Below, one piece after another: positions 8,995 through 18,268 of a DNA stretch of 39,813 bases. The notes beneath the pieces were generated by a model that saw only the letters and a list, made by a program, of their open reading frames with translations, had not been told where the DNA came from and did not search any database. Made by a program: the position numbers and the translations under genes. The DNA comes from Gammaproteobacteria bacterium (lineage in GTDB: Bacteria; Pseudomonadota; Gammaproteobacteria; Steroidobacterales; UBA11654): positions 23,883 through 63,695 of the forward strand of contig DTSX01000112.1 in NCBI GenBank assembly GCA_012965065.1, read 5' to 3'. The number at the start of each line of letters is the position of its first letter. Within the stretch, counting starts at the first letter, position 1.

Positions 8995-9666
8995 CTAATC
9001 TATTATGTCAAACTTTGCCCGCAAATCTTTGAACTGCTCAATATAATCCTCTCGCTTTCCATAAAATACCTGAGGCCCATGTTTTTCTACAGCAATTGCG
9101 ATTACAACTTGAGATACAGGCATTTGAGTTCTTTCTTCAAACATGACTGCGTATGCAGCCGACTGCATGAAGTAAGCATCAATCCAATCCACTCTCTTGG
9201 GTTTAGAACTGGTTTTAAAATCAATGACAGATAAAACACCGTCCCACTCCGCTACCAAATCGACGGTTCCACCCACTCTGAGTGCGTTGCTGTACAGAGG
9301 GGCTTCAATGGCTTTGACTGTGCCCACGTGTTTGTCTAATTCTTCTGCCAATTGATTAAACATTTCTCCAATGAGTGGCATTTCTTCCTCGAAGAGGCTG
9401 CTTTGTGAAACCAATTCATTCCGAAGGTACAATTCTGCCAGTTTGTGAACTTTAGTACCTCGGGTGGTAGCCGCCTTGGTTATTTTATTTGCCGCTTCCT
9501 CCCCCACTCTCAGGCGCCAAGCTTGAATGGCTTCCCTAGAGAGAAGTCCAGTAATGGTCGTTACGGAAGGGTAGCGATCGCCTTCAGGTGTTTCATAAAA
9601 CCGTTTGCTATTGCCAGTAACGGTCTTAAGCTGAAAGAGCTCAACTAATTCGTGTTTGAATTTCAT
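8995..9666 (-). CDS. PD-(D/E)XK exonuclease, MGME1 / T4-like cyanophage type
   Basis: Predicted RecB-family single-strand DNA exonuclease, 223 residues. Visible landmarks: YPSVTTITG at 32-40, WRLRVGEEAANKI at 50-62, TRGTKVH at 68-74, the metal-binding core GGTVD (Asp136) and IDFKTS (Asp149, Lys151), then QSAAYAVMFEERT at 168-180, which corresponds to the QxxxY motif of RecB nucleases. The overall pattern is what I recognise from mitochondrial genome maintenance exonuclease 1 and exonuclease genes of T4-like cyanophages. It precedes prfB by 19 nt in the same direction and may be co-transcribed with prfB-lysS. A phage origin is inference; whether the protein works in repair or in degrading foreign DNA cannot be told from sequence. 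Confidence 0.8.
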   Translation of the reverse strand: MKFKHELVELFQLKTVTGNSKRFYETPEGDRYPSVTTITGLLSREAIQAWRLRVGEEAANKITKAATTRGTKVHKLAELYLRNELVSQSSLFEEEMPLIGEMFNQLAEELDKHVGTVKAIEAPLYSNALRVGGTVDLVAEWDGVLSVIDFKTSSKPKRVDWIDAYFMQSAAYAVMFEERTQMPVSQVVIAIAVEKHGPQVFYGKREDYIEQFKDLRAKFDIID

Positions 9667-9736
9667 TACTTACTGATTTGTTTAATCATGAATTATAATC
9701 AATCGGGAGAATACGTAATCATAAATGATTTTTTAA
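9667..9736. promoter_or_regulatory. Divergent spacer with a symmetric -10 candidate
   Basis: This 70-bp AT-rich spacer separates the exonuclease gene from the Mth938-domain gene. AATTATAATC contains TATAAT on the plus strand (9694-9699) and, because of its symmetry, also on the minus strand (9698-9693). A plus-strand -35 could be TTACTG at 9670, weak. A small inverted repeat AATCAT-AA-ATGATT lies at 9717-9730, just before the plus-strand start. Promoter assignment is tentative. Confidence 0.35.
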
Positions 9737-10093
9737 ATGAAAGAGACATATAACTCACTTATAGAATCAGTTGGTAGTGGAAAAATTCAATACCAGGGCA
9801 AGTGGTATGAAGAGAGTTTAATCATAGGTATTGATAAGATTATTTACCCATGGAAACACCCTGGTGTTGCAGATTTGGAAGTGAGTGATTTTGAGTCAGC
9901 TTTTGAAGGCAACACCGAAGTTATATTGCTAGGGACAGGAAGGAAACAAGTCTTTCCAGACACACACCTCGTCACCAAGATCCTGAAAAGAGGAGTTGGC
10001 ATTGAAGTGATGGATTCGAAAAGTGCCTGTCGAACATTCAATCTGCTTGTGTCTGAATATCGCCGACCATTGGCTATGTTGATGTTGGAGTAG
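9737..10093 (+). CDS. Mth938-like domain protein (DUF498 / NDUFAF3 family)
   Basis: 118-residue protein of the Mth938 fold, the family that includes the mitochondrial complex I assembly factor NDUFAF3 and many bacterial proteins of unknown function. Recognisable features are SLIIG, the YPW motif, EVILLGTG in the middle, and the C-terminal GIEVMDSKSACRTFNLLVSEYRRP, which is the most conserved stretch of the family. ATG at 9737 gives the expected N-terminus; no Shine-Dalgarno is visible. It is a lone plus-strand gene, convergent with the surE-yqaA group and 13 nt from the end of the small ORF there. Biochemical role unknown. Confidence 0.85.
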   Translation: MKETYNSLIESVGSGKIQYQGKWYEESLIIGIDKIIYPWKHPGVADLEVSDFESAFEGNTEVILLGTGRKQVFPDTHLVTKILKRGVGIEVMDSKSACRTFNLLVSEYRRPLAMLMLE

Positions 10094-10106
10094 GATTACC
10101 TTTTTC

Positions 10107-10196
10107 TTATTTTTTTCCAGTTAAGCGAGAAATTATAAAATAAATCGCCAACGCAACTGCAAGGATTAACAATATTCTCAGCAGTCCGACAGACAT
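10107..10196 (-). CDS. Small single-span membrane ORF (29 aa) coupled to yqaA
   Basis: Too short for the ORF track. Its ATG (10196-10194) shares the A with the TAA stop of the upstream yqaA-like gene (TAATG). It encodes 29 residues, starting MSVGLLRILLILAVALAIYF and ending SRLTGKK, then TAA: a hydrophobic stretch of about 18-20 residues followed by a short basic tail, as expected of a single transmembrane helix with the positive end inside. I do not recognise a family. The overlap and the clean membrane-segment composition argue it is real; the short length argues for caution. Its end is 13 nt from the convergent Mth938-domain gene. Confidence 0.5.
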   Translation of the reverse strand: MSVGLLRILLILAVALAIYFIISRLTGKK

Positions 10197-10780
10197 TACA
10201 ACGACTTATAAACGACAAATAGAACAAACAGTATTAAAAGCAACCAACCCAGCCTATCGATATTTCTTCGAATAGCCGGCATTCCTTTCTCTCCGCCAAA
10301 ATACGCAGCCCAGGCGACCAGATAAAATCTAATTCCCCTCGAAGCCACTGCAGCGGTGACAAAGAAAACAAAATTCAGATCCATTGCACCTGCAGTGATG
10401 GTAAATAGCCAGTAGGGAACAATTGAGATTCCAGCAACGAAAACCACACCAACCCCCCAAGTAGAAAACCAATCCATGGCTTGGATATAAGTCGATTGCA
10501 GTCCCAGGGCCGTAAACAGTTCCAAAGCATAATCGAGAGCAAAAAATCCAATGGCAAAGCCAATACAGCTGCCAAGAACCGAGCCGAGTAAAGTTATGCC
10601 GGCGTAGAACCAGGCCTTCTTGGGCTTTGACAGAGTCATGGGTACCAAAACAACATCGGGGGGTATTGGAATAAAAAACCAAGACTCAAAAAAACTGTGC
10701 AGGAAAAGAAAATAAATTGCTCTGGGTCTGGATGCGACCTCCAGTGCATAATTAAATATCTTGGTAAAAAGACGCTTCAT
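10196..10780 (-). CDS. YqaA/DedA-type (VTT domain) membrane protein
   Basis: Inner-membrane protein of 194 residues with about five hydrophobic segments. The N-terminal FFESWFFIPIPPDVVLVPM and the following KPKKAWFYAGITLLGSVLGSCIGFAIG are the typical YqaA-like SNARE-associated (VTT) domain, distantly related to DedA proteins, some of which move lipid carriers across the membrane. The role of the YqaA branch is not settled. The ATG overlaps the surE stop (ATGA), and its own stop overlaps the 29-codon ORF, so the three appear to be read as a coupled set. Confidence 0.85.
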   Translation of the reverse strand: MKRLFTKIFNYALEVASRPRAIYFLFLHSFFESWFFIPIPPDVVLVPMTLSKPKKAWFYAGITLLGSVLGSCIGFAIGFFALDYALELFTALGLQSTYIQAMDWFSTWGVGVVFVAGISIVPYWLFTITAGAMDLNFVFFVTAAVASRGIRFYLVAWAAYFGGEKGMPAIRRNIDRLGWLLLILFVLFVVYKSL

Positions 10781-11529
10781 AACAACTGACCATCAATCCA
10801 TTCTTGCAAATCCTTACCCACTGAATGCTCAGTAAAATCTGATATCAACGGTGTTATGGAAACGCAATCATGCTCAACGGCAAAAAAATCTGTGCCTTCT
10901 GAGCCATCTTTGGGTGGTGGGGGTGGTCCAAGCCAATAAACATTTTCACCAAAAAGGTCTTTGTCTGGCTTAAATAGATCGGGGACAGACCGCTTTCCCA
11001 ATCGAGTTATGGCATAACCCTGTACATTCTCAAAGGGGATATCCGGGATATTAACGTTTAAGGTTTTTGCTGGTACATTTGGGTTTTTTATTAAGGATTT
11101 AACTAGGTTATGAGCAACCTCTACTGCGGTATTCAAATGGATTGGTTTTCTATTTACAATCGATATAGCCAAGCACGGAACGTCAATAAAACGCCCTCCC
11201 ATGGCGGCACCAACGGTACCTGAGTACAAGACATCATCGCCTAAATTGGCCCCGAGATTTATCCCACTAATGACCAAATCGGGTCGACGATCGCAAATGG
11301 TTGTTGCTGCAAGATGGATGCAGTCGCATGGGGTTCCATTGACGTAATAACCGTTGTCTTGAAATTTTCTTATTCTTAAAGGATTTTTTATTGTCAATGA
11401 GCTGCTGGCCCCACTGCAATTGGTCTCTGGTGCAACGATGGTTAAATTTGCTAGATCCGATAATGCCGACTCAAGGGCTTTTATCCCCTTGGAATAGTAG
11501 CCATCGTCATTGCACAATAATATTTCCAT
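10777..11529 (-). CDS. surE: 5'/3'-nucleotidase SurE
   Basis: Metal-dependent nucleoside monophosphatase, 250 residues. The N-terminal NDDG (residues 7-10) supplies the metal-binding Asp pair, and SGINLGANLGDDVLYSGTVGAA is the family signature (AAMGGRF here, where AAMEGRF is usual). In many gammaproteobacteria surE lies between ispD-ispF-truD and pcm-nlpD-rpoS; here it follows ftsB across a short spacer and is followed by the YqaA-like gene. No Shine-Dalgarno precedes its ATG; a 25-codon ORF ending 9 nt upstream could deliver ribosomes. Confidence 0.95.
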   Translation of the reverse strand: MEILLCNDDGYYSKGIKALESALSDLANLTIVAPETNCSGASSSLTIKNPLRIRKFQDNGYYVNGTPCDCIHLAATTICDRRPDLVISGINLGANLGDDVLYSGTVGAAMGGRFIDVPCLAISIVNRKPIHLNTAVEVAHNLVKSLIKNPNVPAKTLNVNIPDIPFENVQGYAITRLGKRSVPDLFKPDKDLFGENVYWLGPPPPPKDGSEGTDFFAVEHDCVSITPLISDFTEHSVGKDLQEWIDGQLL

Positions 11530-11538
11530 AACGGGATT

Positions 11539-11616
11539 TTACAAAGATGTAACTAAGGATTCCATCCGTGCCTGATGTTCATCAGAAAACCAATAGTTAG
11601 CTGCCCAGTTAGTCAT
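11539..11616 (-). CDS. Possible 25-codon ORF between ftsB and surE
   Basis: ATG at 11616 overlaps the last codons of ftsB; the frame reads MTNWAANYWFSDEHQARMES and ends LVTSL, then TAA at 11539, 9 nt before the surE start. GGAAG lies 9 nt before the ATG. It fills almost the entire gap at the place where ispD, ispF and truD are found in relatives. It may be a translational relay for surE, a small protein, or a chance frame. No family recognised. Confidence 0.3.
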   Translation of the reverse strand: MTNWAANYWFSDEHQARMESLVTSL

Positions 11617-11911
11617 CCGTCTTTGCTTCCAAATCTGGTCTTGGCTTAGTTAGCAAATAAAACTCTTCGCCCTCTTTAATCATTCCAATGTCCTCTCTGG
11701 CTTTTTCTTCAATTGCCGAATAACCGTCTTTTAGATCTTTTATTTCCTCTCTGAGCTGAGAATTTCTAGAAACCATTTCATTGTTCTCTTTCTGCTGATC
11801 TTGAATTAGTTCTTTAATCTCAGCAACACGGGAGTAGCCGTCTTTGGTTAGCCAAATATTAACTTGCATCATCACTAGGAGAAGAACCAACAGTAAAGCT
11901 ATAAATTTCAT
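11609..11911 (-). CDS. ftsB: Cell division protein FtsB
   Basis: Bitopic divisome protein that forms the FtsQ-FtsB-FtsL complex. 100 residues: a transmembrane helix at about 3-21 (FIALLLVLLLVMMQVNIWL), then a periplasmic coiled coil at about 28-72 rich in E, K, Q and N, followed by the conserved ARED motif (EEKAREDIGMIKEGEEFYLL). It lies 15 nt behind eno, the standard eno-ftsB pairing in gammaproteobacteria. The C-terminal end overlaps the 25-codon ORF. Confidence 0.92.
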   Translation of the reverse strand: MKFIALLLVLLLVMMQVNIWLTKDGYSRVAEIKELIQDQQKENNEMVSRNSQLREEIKDLKDGYSAIEEKAREDIGMIKEGEEFYLLTKPRPDLEAKTDD

Positions 11912-11926
11912 GCAATCAGTCTGGTG

Positions 11927-13213
11927 CTATAAATCAAAAAGAGAGCTGAATGCGTTCTGGCCTAAATACACTGCGTCCTGGGCTAATATTTCTTCTATCC
12001 TGAGCAACCGATTGTATTTTTCCACCCGATCAGATCGAGACAATGAACCTGTCTTAATTTGTGTAGCTGAACTGCTTACTGCAATATCTGCAATTGTGGT
12101 ATCGGCTGTTTCTCCTGATCGATGCGAAATAATCGCAGTGTAGTTTGAGGATTCTGCCATCTCCAGTGCTGCAAATGTTTCGGTCAAGGTTCCAATCTGA
12201 TTGGGTTTGATTAATATTGAATTGGCTATACCCTTGTTGATTCCTTCTTGGAATATTTTGGTATTGGTTACAAACACATCGTCACCCACCAATTGAACTC
12301 GATCGCCAATTGATTGGGTCAATTTTTCCCAACCAGCCCAATCGTCTTCAGAAAGACCATCTTCAATACTGATGATCGGGTAATCGGTCGATATTTTAGT
12401 TAAATATTCAACAAATTCGTCGGAGTCAAATGTTTGGCCTGTGGATGAAAAATGGTATTTTCCGTCTTCACAGAATTCCGAAGCTGCAACATCAAGACCC
12501 AAATAAATATCCTTTCCAGACTGAAAACCAGCTAATTCTATGGCTTCCTGGATAGTGTCCAATGCTGCGATATTACTCGGAAGATTGGGGGCAAATCCAC
12601 CTTCATCTCCAACAGCCGTGCTGAGTCCTTGATTCTTCAATACTGACTTCAATGAATGAAATACCTCAACACCCAACCGCAGTGCTTCACTGAAACTGTC
12701 AGCACCGATGGGTAAAATCATAAACTCTTGGATGTCGATATTATTGTCTGCATGTTCACCGCCATTGATTATATTCATCTGAGGAACAGGCAAACCACAA
12801 TTGCTCGGGTTGAAGTACTGAAATAATTCTTTTCCTAAAAAAGACGCTGCAGAGTGGGCAGAAGCCAAGGAAACCGCCAATATTGCATTTGCACCCAATC
12901 TCGATTTATTTTCCGTGCCATCCAACTCAATGAGCGTTTTATCTATCTCATTCTGTTCCAATACAGATTTACCTATGAGTGTTTTTTGAATTTCAGTGTT
13001 GATGTTTGTAACTGCCGAATAAACACCTTTGCCGTGAAATTCAGGTCTATCCCTATCTCTTAACTCAACAGCCTCTCGACTACCGGTTGAAGCACCTGAG
13101 GGAACAGATGATTTGCCTCTGCTTCCATTTTCCAAGGTAATTTCAACCTCCACGGTTGGATTGCCTCTTGAATCTAAAATTTGCCTGCCATGTATTGATT
13201 TAATTTCTGACAT
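11927..13213 (-). CDS. eno: Enolase
   Basis: Interconverts 2-phosphoglycerate and phosphoenolpyruvate in glycolysis and gluconeogenesis; in many gammaproteobacteria also part of the RNA degradosome. Full length at 428 residues. N-terminal [16 protein letters not shown], the catalytic loop [18 protein letters not shown], and the C-terminal signature [16 protein letters not shown] followed by [17 protein letters not shown] are all intact. ATG at 13213. It is downstream of kdsA by 39 nt and upstream of ftsB, matching the usual pyrG-kdsA-eno-ftsB order. Together with pckG at the other end of the window it fits a gluconeogenic capacity. Confidence 0.98.
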   Translation of the reverse strand: MSEIKSIHGRQILDSRGNPTVEVEITLENGSRGKSSVPSGASTGSREAVELRDRDRPEFHGKGVYSAVTNINTEIQKTLIGKSVLEQNEIDKTLIELDGTENKSRLGANAILAVSLASAHSAASFLGKELFQYFNPSNCGLPVPQMNIINGGEHADNNIDIQEFMILPIGADSFSEALRLGVEVFHSLKSVLKNQGLSTAVGDEGGFAPNLPSNIAALDTIQEAIELAGFQSGKDIYLGLDVAASEFCEDGKYHFSSTGQTFDSDEFVEYLTKISTDYPIISIEDGLSEDDWAGWEKLTQSIGDRVQLVGDDVFVTNTKIFQEGINKGIANSILIKPNQIGTLTETFAALEMAESSNYTAIISHRSGETADTTIADIAVSSSATQIKTGSLSRSDRVEKYNRLLRIEEILAQDAVYLGQNAFSSLFDL

Positions 13214-13252
13214 TTAAAACCCTATCTGATTGTCTGTGAGTTTTTTCAACAA

Positions 13253-14074
13253 TCAGTTGTCTTGCTTAACGATCGTATCGATCTCTTTTAAAACATGTAA
13301 AAGTGGGGCCAACTGATTGAGTGGCAACGAATTGGGTCCATCGCTGAGTGCCTTGTCAGGATCAGGATGTGTCTCCATGAAAATACCTGCAACACCGGTG
13401 GCAACTGCAGCTCTGGCCAATGCCGGAATGTATTCTTTCTGGCCTCCTGAAGAAGATCCTTGACCACCCGGGAGTTGCAGTGAATGTGTGGAATCAAAGA
13501 TGACAGGGCAACCGGTTTCCCTAAGAATAATTAAAGAACGCATGTCAGCAACCAAGTTGTTGTAGCCAAAGCTATAGCCTCTCTCACAAACTAATACATT
13601 CTCATTGTTCACCGATTTGGCCTTGTCTACGACATTCTGCATTTCCCAAGGCGAGAGGAATTGGCCTTTTTTGATATTCATAGGTTTGTTTTGTTTGGCA
13701 ACATTTAGAATGAAATTGGTTTGCCTGCATAAAAACGCAGGTGTCTGCAGGACATCAACCACCGAGGCAACCTCCTCCAGAGGGGTATCCTCATGAACAT
13801 CAGTCAAAACCGGCACCCCAATGGTTTGCTTAATGCTTTCCAAAATGCGGAGGCCTTCTTCTACACCTGGGCCTCTATAGCTTGACACAGAACTTCTGTT
13901 GGCCTTGTCAAAAGATGATTTGTATATGAATGGTATCTCCAGTTTCTTGGTGATTTCTGCAATACTGCCAGCAACATCGTGAGCAAGACCGGCCGATTCT
14001 ATAACACAAGGTCCTGCTATCAGGAGCATAGGCAGTTTATTACCCACATTAATATTTCCAATTTTAATCGTCAT
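13253..14074 (-). CDS. kdsA: 3-deoxy-D-manno-octulosonate 8-phosphate synthase
   Basis: Condenses phosphoenolpyruvate with arabinose 5-phosphate to make Kdo-8-phosphate for the LPS inner core. 273 residues; IAGPCVIES near the N-terminus, [11 protein letters not shown] (substrate-binding), [14 protein letters not shown] and the C-terminal [16 protein letters not shown] are the KdsA signatures, distinguishing it from DAHP synthases. Placed between pyrG and eno as in other gammaproteobacteria. With lpxA, lpxB and lpxD in the same cluster it shows the organism makes LPS. Confidence 0.97.
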   Translation of the reverse strand: MTIKIGNINVGNKLPMLLIAGPCVIESAGLAHDVAGSIAEITKKLEIPFIYKSSFDKANRSSVSSYRGPGVEEGLRILESIKQTIGVPVLTDVHEDTPLEEVASVVDVLQTPAFLCRQTNFILNVAKQNKPMNIKKGQFLSPWEMQNVVDKAKSVNNENVLVCERGYSFGYNNLVADMRSLIILRETGCPVIFDSTHSLQLPGGQGSSSGGQKEYIPALARAAVATGVAGIFMETHPDPDKALSDGPNSLPLNQLAPLLHVLKEIDTIVKQDN

Positions 14075-14135
14075 TTTTTAACTCTTTATATTTTGATTTT
14101 ACCAAGAATCAGCTTTTTGATTGAACCAGTTTAAC

Positions 14136-15779
<1,644 letters not shown>

Positions 15780-15795
15780 TTATTTTTCTTTTGGG

Positions 15796-15826
15796 ATTTT
15801 ATTATTTATATTGGGGAATCCCAATA
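15796..15826 (-). promoter_or_regulatory. Candidate pyrG promoter overlapped by an inverted repeat
   Basis: On the minus strand TTGGGA (15824-15819), a 17-bp spacer, and TAAAAT (15801-15796) form a reasonable sigma70-type promoter about 45 nt before the pyrG ATG. An inverted repeat TATTGGG-GAAT-CCCAATA (plus strand 15809-15826) covers the -35 and part of the spacer. A second overlapping repeat AATACC/GGTATT extends to 15842. The position suggests an operator, but this is inference. The rest of the tilS-pyrG gap shows no gene. Confidence 0.4.
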
Positions 15827-15876
15827 CCAATATCCCGGTATTTGAAGTTAACAGATATTGTCAGATTGGACAATCA

Positions 15877-17226
15877 TCAATTGTGTTTTATGGTGATGTT
15901 TCTGATCCAATTCACCATAAAACCATCCTCGTCTGTCGATGCAGTGTAATTCCGGTTAAACCAAAGATCACCCACACTGATTAATTCACTTTTTTGGTAA
16001 ATCAGAGGAATTTTATCTCTAACCCATGGAAGTATGTGATTCTCTTGAAAAAGTTTTTTAAGTTTCTTAGTTATTTTATGCCCCACAGGTTGTATTGATT
16101 CGCCTCCCTTGCGAAACTGTACATCAAGATTTTTATTGCACTTTTTGAGCGATAGACCTTGACCTTTGACCATAATCGCCGTCAAGGTGCTGCCGTTTTC
16201 ATCCAATACTAAAGGTTTATCAATGGACCAATTCATCGATCTATTGCTTTGATTTGGCTGTAATTCTGACAGTTTCAGAAAATAGAGCTTATCAAGATAC
16301 CGTTTAATGCAATAATCGCCCCAAACCATGGATGGGTTGACAGATTTTGGATTCAAAAGTGTATTGGTTCCAGAATTTAAGACTTTCATGGAGGGAACTG
16401 GAATTTCATTTTTCAAGATCATAAAACGGATGATATTAATAACTCGTCCAATTGATTTATTGTTGAACACTTCAATGTCTAAATTTTTAACCGGGTAGTT
16501 GAAACCTAAATCTTGTACGGCCAGCTCCTTCAACAAAGTCGATGTTTGGGTGGAAATATCTGATAGCCTTGAAACGGAACTTGAAAAAGTTGGCCATCTC
16601 TCCTTAAGCGTTGGAATTACCTTCATCCGCAAAAAATTTCGGTCGAAATAGGTTTCCTGATTGCTGGTATCCACCACCCAATCCAATTGTTTTTTCCTGG
16701 CATACGTGAGTATCTCATTTTTGGTAACATCCAAAAGGGGCCGCAAAATGTTTCCTCTTCCAAACTTAAATTGTTTTTGAATCCCTTGAAGACCCTCAAT
16801 TCCAGTACCTCTAGCCATCCGTAATAGTATTGTTTCCAATTGATCATCTTGGTGATGTGCGGTCATTAACCACTCTCCTTCTTGGATTGACTTTTGTAAT
16901 TTGTGATATCTGGCTTTTCGCGCTGCGGCTTCTATGCCAAAACCCTCTGTGGTACTTACCTTGACAGAATGGATATCTATTTGGATTTGGCTTTGATCAC
17001 ATGTTTTTTTACAGAAGTCTGCCCAACTTTGAGAGTCCTTAACTAAATTGTGATTAATATGAATTGCTCTGATGAAAATATCCTTGCCTACAACTTGATT
17101 TAAAGCATTAAGCAGCACGATGGAATCGACTCCCCCGCTTAATGAAACACAAATTTTTTTGATGTTGTGTGCTTGAATGTGGTGCTTTAAGGTCTCTTCA
17201 ATATTCTGGCTTTCGGTTTCAACCAT
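15877..17226 (-). CDS. tilS: tRNA(Ile)-lysidine synthase
   Basis: Converts C34 of tRNA-Ile(CAU) to lysidine so that it reads AUA. 449 residues. The PP-loop ATP-binding motif SGGVDS is at residues 30-35, and the TilS-specific segments HHQDDQLETILLRMARGTGIEG and ILRPLL follow. The C-terminal third is more divergent, as is normal for gammaproteobacterial TilS with its extra tRNA-binding domains. ATG at 17226 starts 3 nt after the accA stop. The accA-tilS pairing is common in this cluster. Confidence 0.94.
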   Translation of the reverse strand: MVETESQNIEETLKHHIQAHNIKKICVSLSGGVDSIVLLNALNQVVGKDIFIRAIHINHNLVKDSQSWADFCKKTCDQSQIQIDIHSVKVSTTEGFGIEAAARKARYHKLQKSIQEGEWLMTAHHQDDQLETILLRMARGTGIEGLQGIQKQFKFGRGNILRPLLDVTKNEILTYARKKQLDWVVDTSNQETYFDRNFLRMKVIPTLKERWPTFSSSVSRLSDISTQTSTLLKELAVQDLGFNYPVKNLDIEVFNNKSIGRVINIIRFMILKNEIPVPSMKVLNSGTNTLLNPKSVNPSMVWGDYCIKRYLDKLYFLKLSELQPNQSNRSMNWSIDKPLVLDENGSTLTAIMVKGQGLSLKKCNKNLDVQFRKGGESIQPVGHKITKKLKKLFQENHILPWVRDKIPLIYQKSELISVGDLWFNRNYTASTDEDGFMVNWIRNITIKHN

Positions 17227-17229
17227 CAG

Positions 17230-18189
17230 CTAGATCTCCTGAAATTCACCAATCGCTCTAAACTTCTTCCGACGACGATCTATAAGATCATCCAATGCCA
17301 GATTTTTCAACAACTGGACTTCATCGACGACGGCACTAGCAATGTCCTTATACATCAATTCTGGATCCCGGTGAAACCCTCCCAAGGGCTCTGGAATTAC
17401 TCGGTCGATAATGTCAAACTTTGATAGCCTTTTGGCTGAAATACCCATCGCATCCGCCGCAGCTTCAACCTCTTTTGGGTTCCTCCAAAGAATTGAAGAG
17501 CATGCTTCAGGCGATATCACTGAATAGATACTGTATTGCAACATCAAAAGCGAATCGCCCATCCCAATTGCCAAGGCACCTCCAGATCCACCTTCACCTA
17601 TTACCAGATTGATAATGGGAGTTCTGAGTGAAGCCAGGGTGAAGAGATTGCTGGCAATTGCCCCACTCTGCCCCCGTTCCTCTGCTCCGATACCTGGATA
17701 AGCGCCTGGAGTGTCTATGATGGTGACAATAGGCATTGAAAATTTTTCAGCAAGTTTCATCAACCTCTGCGCTTTTCGGTAACCCTCAGGTTTCGGCATT
17801 CCATAGTTCCTAAAAATTCTTGATTTCGTATCTTGACCCTTTTCCTGAGCGATGAACATAAGTGATAGATTCTCTATTGTCCCTAATCCAGAAACAATAG
17901 CTGCATCATCTGCATACATCCTATCACCATGCAATTCCTTAAAATCGGGAACTATGGCCTGGATCACATCTAGAGCTTTTGGCCTTTCTGGATGTCTTGC
18001 CAGTTGAGCTATTTGCCATTCGGACAAGTTAGAAAATATTTCCTTGGTTAAGGTTTCATATTTTCTAATTAAATTATCTATTTCATGATCCAGATCAACA
18101 GAAGATTCTGAATCAGCAGCAGTCAATTTAAGCTTTTCAATTCGCTTTTCTAATTCTATAATCGGCTGCTCAAAATCTAAAAAATCCAT
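17230..18189 (-). CDS. accA: Acetyl-CoA carboxylase carboxyltransferase subunit alpha
   Basis: Alpha half of the carboxyltransferase that makes malonyl-CoA for fatty acid synthesis; partners with AccD, which is not in this window. The track begins at a GTG at 18198; I use the ATG at 18189 (MDFLDFEQPIIELEKRI), which matches the family start and gives 319 residues, the same as E. coli. Core regions DFKELHGDRMYADD, GRNYGMPKPEGYRKA-like RNYGMPKPEGYRKAQRLM, and GEGGSGGALAIG (acyl-CoA binding) are intact. It sits between dnaE (79-bp gap) and tilS. Confidence 0.97.
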   Translation of the reverse strand: MDFLDFEQPIIELEKRIEKLKLTAADSESSVDLDHEIDNLIRKYETLTKEIFSNLSEWQIAQLARHPERPKALDVIQAIVPDFKELHGDRMYADDAAIVSGLGTIENLSLMFIAQEKGQDTKSRIFRNYGMPKPEGYRKAQRLMKLAEKFSMPIVTIIDTPGAYPGIGAEERGQSGAIASNLFTLASLRTPIINLVIGEGGSGGALAIGMGDSLLMLQYSIYSVISPEACSSILWRNPKEVEAAADAMGISAKRLSKFDIIDRVIPEPLGGFHRDPELMYKDIASAVVDEVQLLKNLALDDLIDRRRKKFRAIGEFQEI

Positions 18190-18268
18190 GGTGCACACTG
18201 TTTAATTGCAACGTTAATCCTATTCTACAATAGAATCGGTAAAAAAAGATTTAAAGCAAAGTTGGGAT
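18190..18268. other. dnaE-accA spacer with small hairpin
   Basis: A 79-bp gap. It holds a short inverted repeat ATTCTA-CAA-TAGAAT (18222-18236) without a U-tract on either side. No convincing promoter or terminator. Confidence 0.4.

Noticed and set aside
8923-9234. 103-codon plus-strand ORF over the prfB start
   Set aside because: It lies antisense to prfB and the exonuclease gene, both supported by motifs.
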